Part shown: positions 5,189-8,980 of the stretch, one piece after another
Numbering within the stretch: the first letter of the stretch is position 1
Layout of the letters: the number at the start of each line of letters is the position of its first letter
Assembly: GCA_030067055.1 (NCBI GenBank)
Contig: JASJAL010000103.1
Span: 1 to 8,980 of the forward strand
Origin: Kiloniellales bacterium
GTDB taxonomy: Bacteria > Pseudomonadota > Alphaproteobacteria > Kiloniellales > JAKSBE01
Length of the DNA: 8,980 nucleotides
Direction: 5' to 3'
The notes under the pieces: generated by a model
What the model was told of the DNA's origin: nothing
Databases searched by the model: none
The model's input: the letters and a program-made list of their open reading frames with translations, nothing else
Position numbers and translations under genes: made by a program

Positions 5189-7162
5189 ATGCCGGCCAGC
5201 ATGACGACAGCAGAGTCCAGCAGCGGCTTCGCGGCGATCCGCGAGGCGATCGAGCGCCTCGACTGGGGCCGGCACGACGAGGCCATCGTGATCTGCGAGG
5301 GGCTCCTGCGCGAGGCCCCCGACTTCGCCGAAGCCATTTACCTCCTGGGACTGATCAGCTTCGACCTGGACGAGCCGGTCCAAGCCATCAAGCTGATGGA
5401 GCAGGCCCATGCCGCCGATCCCGAGCTCCAGGCGGCGGCCGAGGCCCTCGCAGCAATCAACGCCAAGCTGGGTCGGGTTCAGGAAAGCCTCTACTTCGCC
5501 AAGCTCGGCAGCATCCTGGAACCGCACCAGGAGGTCGAAGGTTTGCTGCCGCCACGGCTCGGCTCCTTCTTCGGCAATCTCGAGCAGGGCCGGCCCGACC
5601 TCTACCTCAAGCGCGCCCGACGCCAGCTCAGCGCCGGCGAGACGGAAGCGGCGATCACCGACTGCGAGACCCAGCTGGAGCTGACCCCTGGCGATCCCGA
5701 GAGCCTGCGCCTGATGGGTGCGCTCTGCCTGGAGAGCGGCCGGGCCGAGCGGGCCATCGCCGCCTCCCACGCCCTGCTGCACCTCGAGGCGCCCCTGCCC
5801 GCCGATCTCAGCAGCCTGGCCCTGGCCCTGGATCTGGCCGGCCGGCACGACGAGGCCGAGGCCTGCCATCGCAGCGCCATCGCCGGCGCGCCCGACGACG
5901 CCGGACTGCATTCCCGCCTGCTCGACCACCTTGCCCGGCGGCCGACCGCCGCAGCCGTCCTGGCCGAAGCACAGCAGGAATGGTGTGGGCGCCACGCCCA
6001 ACTGCCGCCGCGCCCGGCACCGCAGCGGGCACCCTGGGGCGGCGAGCGTCCGCTGCGGGTCGGCTACCTCTGCGGCAGCTTTCGCGACAACGACCTGATG
6101 CGCTTCTTCGAGCCGGTGCTCCGCAGCCACGACCAGACAAAGGTCGAGGCCCACTGCTATGCCGACGGCGGCCGCTCCGACGCGGTCACCGAGCGGCTGA
6201 TGAGAGCCGCCCATCGCTGGACCGATCTCGAGCGCATCGACGACGAGACCGCCTGGCAGATCCTCCAGGGCGACGAGATCGACATCGCGGTCGACCTCAG
6301 CGGCCACGCCCCGGGCGGACGACCGCTACTCTTCGCACGGCGGCCGGCGCCGCTGGCCCTCGCCTGGCTGGGAAACCTGGTCCCACCCACCGCCGACGGC
6401 TTCGACCATGTGCTGACCGACGCCGTCGCCTGGGCCGAGGGCGAAGACGGCGCGCCCGGAAGCGCCCCGCCCCATCGCCTCGACCCCGGTCAGTTCGCCT
6501 ACCGGCCGCTCGCGGTCCTGCCGGAGCCGGGACCGCTGCCGGCGGCGCAGAGCGGCCACATCACCTTCGGTGCCCAGGGCGACCTGCGCAGCATCGACAC
6601 CGCGACCGTCGCGACCTGGGCCGTCGCCCTGTCCCGGGTTCCCGGCTCGCGTCTTCTGATCTGCAACCTGCACAACCAGGACCAGGGCTGCATGAGCCGG
6701 GTCCTGGACTGCGTCTCGCACCTGGGGCTGCGGCAGCGCTGCGATATCGTGAACCACGCCGAGAACTTCCGGACCGAGTTCGACTTCTACGCCCACGTCG
6801 ACCTCGCCCTCGACTGGCGCGCGCCCGAAGCGGCGGTCGAGGCTTGCCGGGCGCTCTGGATGGGCGTTCCGGTCCTGGCGCTCACCGGCGACAGGCCGAC
6901 AAGCCGGCGCGCGGACAGCGTCCTGACGCTCGCCGGTCGACAGGACTGGATCGCGCGGAATGCCGCGGCGCTCGGCGAAATCGCTTTCCAGCTGACCCGC
7001 GACCGCGCTGCCCTGGCGGCGCTGCGACAAGCCCTGCGGGCCCAGACCGAGGCCTCCGCCCTGGCCGATGTCGACGGCTTCACCCGCGCCCTGGAGGCCG
7101 CCTATGCGGCTCTCTACCAATCCTGGGAGTCGCAGGGCGCCGCCAAGGCCACGTCCAAATAG
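5189..7162 (+). CDS. TPR plus GT41-type glycosyltransferase, probable FlmG-like flagellin glycosyltransferase
   Basis: The 657-residue protein has degenerate TPR helices at about 13-110 and 140-250, then a GT41 (OGT/SPINDLY) domain from about 288 to 650. Marks of the fold are LRVGYLCGSFRDND (289-302), IDIAVDLSGHAPGGRPLLFA (364-383), APLALAWLGN (387-396), HVLTD (407-411), ATWAVALSRVPGSRLLICNL (475-494) and RALWMGVPVLALTGD (554-568). It has no signal peptide, so it acts in the cytoplasm before export. Its place after two flagellins matches the role of Caulobacter FlmG, which binds flagellins through its TPRs and adds a nonulosonic sugar to Ser/Thr. Some usual OGT residues are changed: no His in the SFRDND loop, and no G-x-T-T before ALWMG (it reads DWRAPEAAVEACRALWMG). 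The start may be 5201 (MTTAESSS), since AGGA at 5186-5189 suits that ATG and overlaps the one at 5189. The sugar donor cannot be read from the sequence. Confidence 0.82.
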   Translation: MPASMTTAESSSGFAAIREAIERLDWGRHDEAIVICEGLLREAPDFAEAIYLLGLISFDLDEPVQAIKLMEQAHAADPELQAAAEALAAINAKLGRVQESLYFAKLGSILEPHQEVEGLLPPRLGSFFGNLEQGRPDLYLKRARRQLSAGETEAAITDCETQLELTPGDPESLRLMGALCLESGRAERAIAASHALLHLEAPLPADLSSLALALDLAGRHDEAEACHRSAIAGAPDDAGLHSRLLDHLARRPTAAAVLAEAQQEWCGRHAQLPPRPAPQRAPWGGERPLRVGYLCGSFRDNDLMRFFEPVLRSHDQTKVEAHCYADGGRSDAVTERLMRAAHRWTDLERIDDETAWQILQGDEIDIAVDLSGHAPGGRPLLFARRPAPLALAWLGNLVPPTADGFDHVLTDAVAWAEGEDGAPGSAPPHRLDPGQFAYRPLAVLPEPGPLPAAQSGHITFGAQGDLRSIDTATVATWAVALSRVPGSRLLICNLHNQDQGCMSRVLDCVSHLGLRQRCDIVNHAENFRTEFDFYAHVDLALDWRAPEAAVEACRALWMGVPVLALTGDRPTSRRADSVLTLAGRQDWIARNAAALGEIAFQLTRDRAALAALRQALRAQTEASALADVDGFTRALEAAYAALYQSWESQGAAKATSK

Positions 7163-7254
7163 AGACCGGATCCGGCGGCGAAGCGACGCGTCGACCCTCT
7201 GCTCGGCGTCATCCGCCGGACCTTCGACACGATCTCCGCATACCTGAATAGTGC

Positions 7255-7286
7255 ACCGCCGCCGAAGCCCTGATTCGAACGGCGGT
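7255..7286 (+). terminator. Possible weak terminator after the glycosyltransferase gene
   Basis: ACCGCCG (7255-7261) pairs with CGGCGGT (7280-7286) over a loop that can itself pair CGAA with TTCG. It is followed by TCCAATTT rather than a real T-run. It lies 92 bases after the stop codon. The support is weak. Confidence 0.25.
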
Positions 7287-7326
7287 TCCAATTTGCTCAG
7301 CAATCGCTAGGCTGTCCGATGTCCGG

Positions 7327-7340
7327 TTGACAAGAGTCAA
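7327..7340. promoter_or_regulatory. Candidate -35 box within a palindrome upstream of the efflux operon
   Basis: TTGAC-AAGA-GTCAA is a perfect 5-bp inverted repeat whose left half contains the full sigma-70 -35 consensus TTGACA. No good -10 box stands at the usual distance, so a promoter needing an activator, or none at all, is possible. Efflux operons are often controlled by TetR- or MarR-type regulators binding such palindromes. No regulator gene lies in the window. Confidence 0.35.
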
Positions 7341-7447
7341 AGTGATTCGGAGAGCGTAGCGCCAGATTCGATCACGGGGATTCCGCGTTCTTCGCCGCTC
7401 ACTGCGAGACTCAGGACGACGGATTCGAGGCGGGGGAGAGGGACACG

Positions 7448-8551
7448 ATGCGGCAGACTGCGACCTGGACAATCCTGGGCTTTGCCATGGTTGGCCTCCT
7501 TTCGGCCTGCGGGGAGGAGCCGACCGAGATCGCCGAGGTGGTGAGGCCGATCCGGACCTTCACCGTCACCGAGGTCGCCAGCGGACAGTTGCGCAGGTTT
7601 TCCGGAACCATCGAGGCCAGCGATTCTTCCATCTTAAGTTTCCAGGTCGGCGGCAATGTCTTGGAGGTCCGCGTCAACCAGGGCGATAGGGTGACCGCCG
7701 GCGACGTCCTGGCGGAGCTCGACCAGGAGCCCTACAAGCTCGACGTAAAGGCGGCGGAAGCGGACCTCGAGCAGGCCCGCGCCTTCCTCGGTGAGAGAAG
7801 AGCCGAGTTCGAGCGCCAAGGGACGCTCTACCAGCAGGGCTGGGTCGCCCGGGCACGCTTCGACACCGCAGAGCGCGACTATCGTTCCGCCGAGAGCCGG
7901 GTCAGCCATGCCGTCGCCCGGCTCAACCTGGCGGAGCGAGATCTCAGGAACACGACCCTGGTCGCGCCCTTCGACGGCTTCATCTCGAGCCGGACTATCG
8001 ACGCCTTCGTCGAGGTCCAGCCGGGACAGGAGGTTTTCCAGATCGACGCCGAAGGCGGCTTCGAGGCGGCCTTCGGCGTGCCCGAGACCTCGATCGCCCA
8101 GGTCGCGCTCGGTATGCCGGCGACCGTCATCATCCCCCAGTTCACGGCACCGATTGACGCCCTCATCACCGAGATCGGCAGCGCCGCCGGCAGCGGCACC
8201 ACCTTCCCGGTCAAAGCGGCCTTGGTGGAGCCGCCGGATGTCCGCGCCGGCATGACGGCGGAGGTCTCGGTCCTGCTGGGAGAGGAAGACGGCGCTTCCG
8301 CCGGCTACCTGATACCGCTCTCCGCGATCGCTCCAGGGGACAACTCGAATGAGGGCATCGTGTTCGTCTATGACCGCGAGACTGAGACTGTGCGCCGGAC
8401 CGTGGTCGAGGCGACCCAGGCTTTGGAAGGCAACGTGATCGCGGTGACCGGTGTGGGGGCGGGCGACATGCTCGCCTCGGCCGGGGTGAACTTCCTCATC
8501 GACGGCCAGAGAGTCGAACTCATGGCTCCGGCCGCGGACGCCGGCGGCTAG
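7448..8551 (+). CDS. RND efflux periplasmic adaptor (membrane fusion) lipoprotein
   Basis: This 367-residue adaptor links an inner-membrane RND pump to an outer-membrane channel. It begins with a lipoprotein signal peptide: a hydrophobic stretch (8-20) and the lipobox LLSAC with Cys21 as the lipid-carrying residue. The two lipoyl half-motifs are clear: SFQVGGNVLEVRVNQGDRVT (64-83) and LVAPFDGFISSRTIDAFVEV (171-190). They flank an alpha-helical hairpin of about residues 93-168. Beta-barrel and membrane-proximal domains follow, with DVRAGMTAEVSVLL and YLIPLSAI as usual landmarks. The start is supported by GAGAGGG five bases upstream. The RND pump gene follows 37 bases later, forming an operon. 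The substrate cannot be told from the adaptor. No codon or composition sign of recent transfer is evident. Confidence 0.93.
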   Translation: MRQTATWTILGFAMVGLLSACGEEPTEIAEVVRPIRTFTVTEVASGQLRRFSGTIEASDSSILSFQVGGNVLEVRVNQGDRVTAGDVLAELDQEPYKLDVKAAEADLEQARAFLGERRAEFERQGTLYQQGWVARARFDTAERDYRSAESRVSHAVARLNLAERDLRNTTLVAPFDGFISSRTIDAFVEVQPGQEVFQIDAEGGFEAAFGVPETSIAQVALGMPATVIIPQFTAPIDALITEIGSAAGSGTTFPVKAALVEPPDVRAGMTAEVSVLLGEEDGASAGYLIPLSAIAPGDNSNEGIVFVYDRETETVRRTVVEATQALEGNVIAVTGVGAGDMLASAGVNFLIDGQRVELMAPAADAGG

Positions 8552-8588
8552 GCGCGAAAACGGCGAATGCGCGTCTTGGGGGGAAGGC

Positions 8589-8980
8589 ATGTTCGGTAAG
8601 ATCACCGAGTTCGCGATCCAGGCGAACAGGATCACTTTCTTGGTCCTGATCGGGATACCCTTACTGGGCATCCTGATCTTTCTCGACTATCCCCGCCAGG
8701 AAGATCCCTCGATCGAGATCCGCGAGGCGATCGTCACCGCCTTCTTTCCAGGCATGGACGTCTACGAGATCGAGGATCTGATCACCTTCAAGATCGAGGA
8801 GAAGATCCGGGAACTGGGCGAAGTCGAAGATATCTGGTCCCACTCGAAAAATGGTACCGCCATCGTCCATGTCGAGCTGGAGGATTGGGTCGAGGCCGAC
8901 AACATCCCCCGAATCTGGAACGATTTGCGCAACCGGATGGACGACCTGGCGCCGCACTTGCCGCTCGGCACGGTCGGACC
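8589..8980 (+). CDS. RND efflux pump inner-membrane permease, N-terminal part (runs off the window)
   Basis: The open frame starts at ATG 8589 after GGGGGGAAGG and continues to the window end, giving about 130 residues of a protein that is normally a little over 1000 long. The first transmembrane helix, ITFLVLIGIPLLGILIFLDY, is followed by PRQEDPSIEIREAIVTAFFP, the hallmark of the RND porter N-terminus (PR-EDP---IR-A-V---YPG). The first porter domain begins after it, with LGEVEDIWSHSKNGTAIVHV in place of the usual L--V--I-S-S--G-S-I-V. The position normally read as T-P-IE is FKIEEKI here, a modest divergence. It is translated just after the adaptor and pumps drugs, dyes or other amphiphiles using the proton gradient. 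The class within RND cannot be fixed from this fragment. Confidence 0.92.
   Translation, partial: MFGKITEFAIQANRITFLVLIGIPLLGILIFLDYPRQEDPSIEIREAIVTAFFPGMDVYEIEDLITFKIEEKIRELGEVEDIWSHSKNGTAIVHVELEDWVEADNIPRIWNDLRNRMDDLAPHLPLGTVG

Larger units (their letters stand above)
7163..7447 (+). promoter_or_regulatory. Boundary between flagellar and efflux genes
   Basis: I see no convincing gene in these 285 bases. The first part contains an 8-bp inverted repeat (7171-7178 with 7213-7220) and a hairpin at 7255-7286. The middle contains a perfect TTGACA (7327-7332) within a small palindrome. The last part leads to a purine-rich ribosome binding site (GAGAGGG, 7436-7442) for the efflux adaptor. Base composition is less GC-biased than in the genes on either side. 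Confidence 0.5.

Noticed and set aside
7184..7193. Perfect 10-bp palindrome CGACGCGTCG
   Set aside because: Short GC palindromes are frequent in DNA of this composition, and it lies just after a gene with nothing else to give it meaning.
5980..7251. 423-residue frame on the plus strand inside the glycosyltransferase gene
   Set aside because: The product is an Arg-, Pro- and Gly-rich run, typical of a shifted frame of a GC-rich gene. The GT41 motifs are all in the other frame.
7284..7296. Sigma-54-like GG...TTTGC upstream of the efflux operon
   Set aside because: GG and GC are 9 rather than 10 bases apart and the -24 box is otherwise poor (GGTTCC instead of GGCAC).
7209..7472. 87-residue minus-strand frame across the boundary region
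   Set aside because: Arg- and Ser-rich with no recognisable motif or clear ribosome binding site, and it would cross the adaptor start and the candidate promoter.

Overview
The window comes from the chromosome of a GC-rich, flagellated bacterium. Compact flagellins of 271 and 275 residues, flagellin genes read from sigma-54 promoters, and a TPR plus GT41 glycosyltransferase beside them all point to an alphaproteobacterium, perhaps near the Rhodospirillales. The placement is inference from gene style, because no rRNA or tRNA is present. All genes supported here lie on the plus strand.

Positions 1-2863 hold the end of a late flagellar operon: the C-terminal 250 codons of flgK (hook-associated protein 1), flgL (hook-associated protein 3) 11 bases later, and an unrecognised 277-residue, coiled-coil-rich protein. 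Positions 2864-5090 hold two paralogous flagellin genes. Each has its own control region with a sigma-54 -24/-12 element of exact spacing, an upstream palindrome, a leader hairpin close to the predicted transcript start, and a GGAGAC ribosome binding site. The first flagellin ends at a very clear intrinsic terminator with a TTCG loop. The second is followed by a GC-rich stem without a T-run, so transcription may continue into the next gene.

Positions 5189-7162 encode a TPR plus GT41 (O-GlcNAc-transferase-like) protein that resembles the Caulobacter flagellin glycosyltransferase FlmG. It probably modifies the flagellins encoded just upstream. Several positions that are invariant in classical OGT appear altered. 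Together, positions 1-7162 would supply the hook-filament junction, the filament subunits and their modification.

From about 7163 the subject changes. A 285-base gap with a possible promoter and operator leads into an efflux operon: a periplasmic adaptor lipoprotein (7448-8551), then the start of an RND inner-membrane pump that runs off the window at 8980. I see no mobile element, CRISPR array, tRNA or rRNA.
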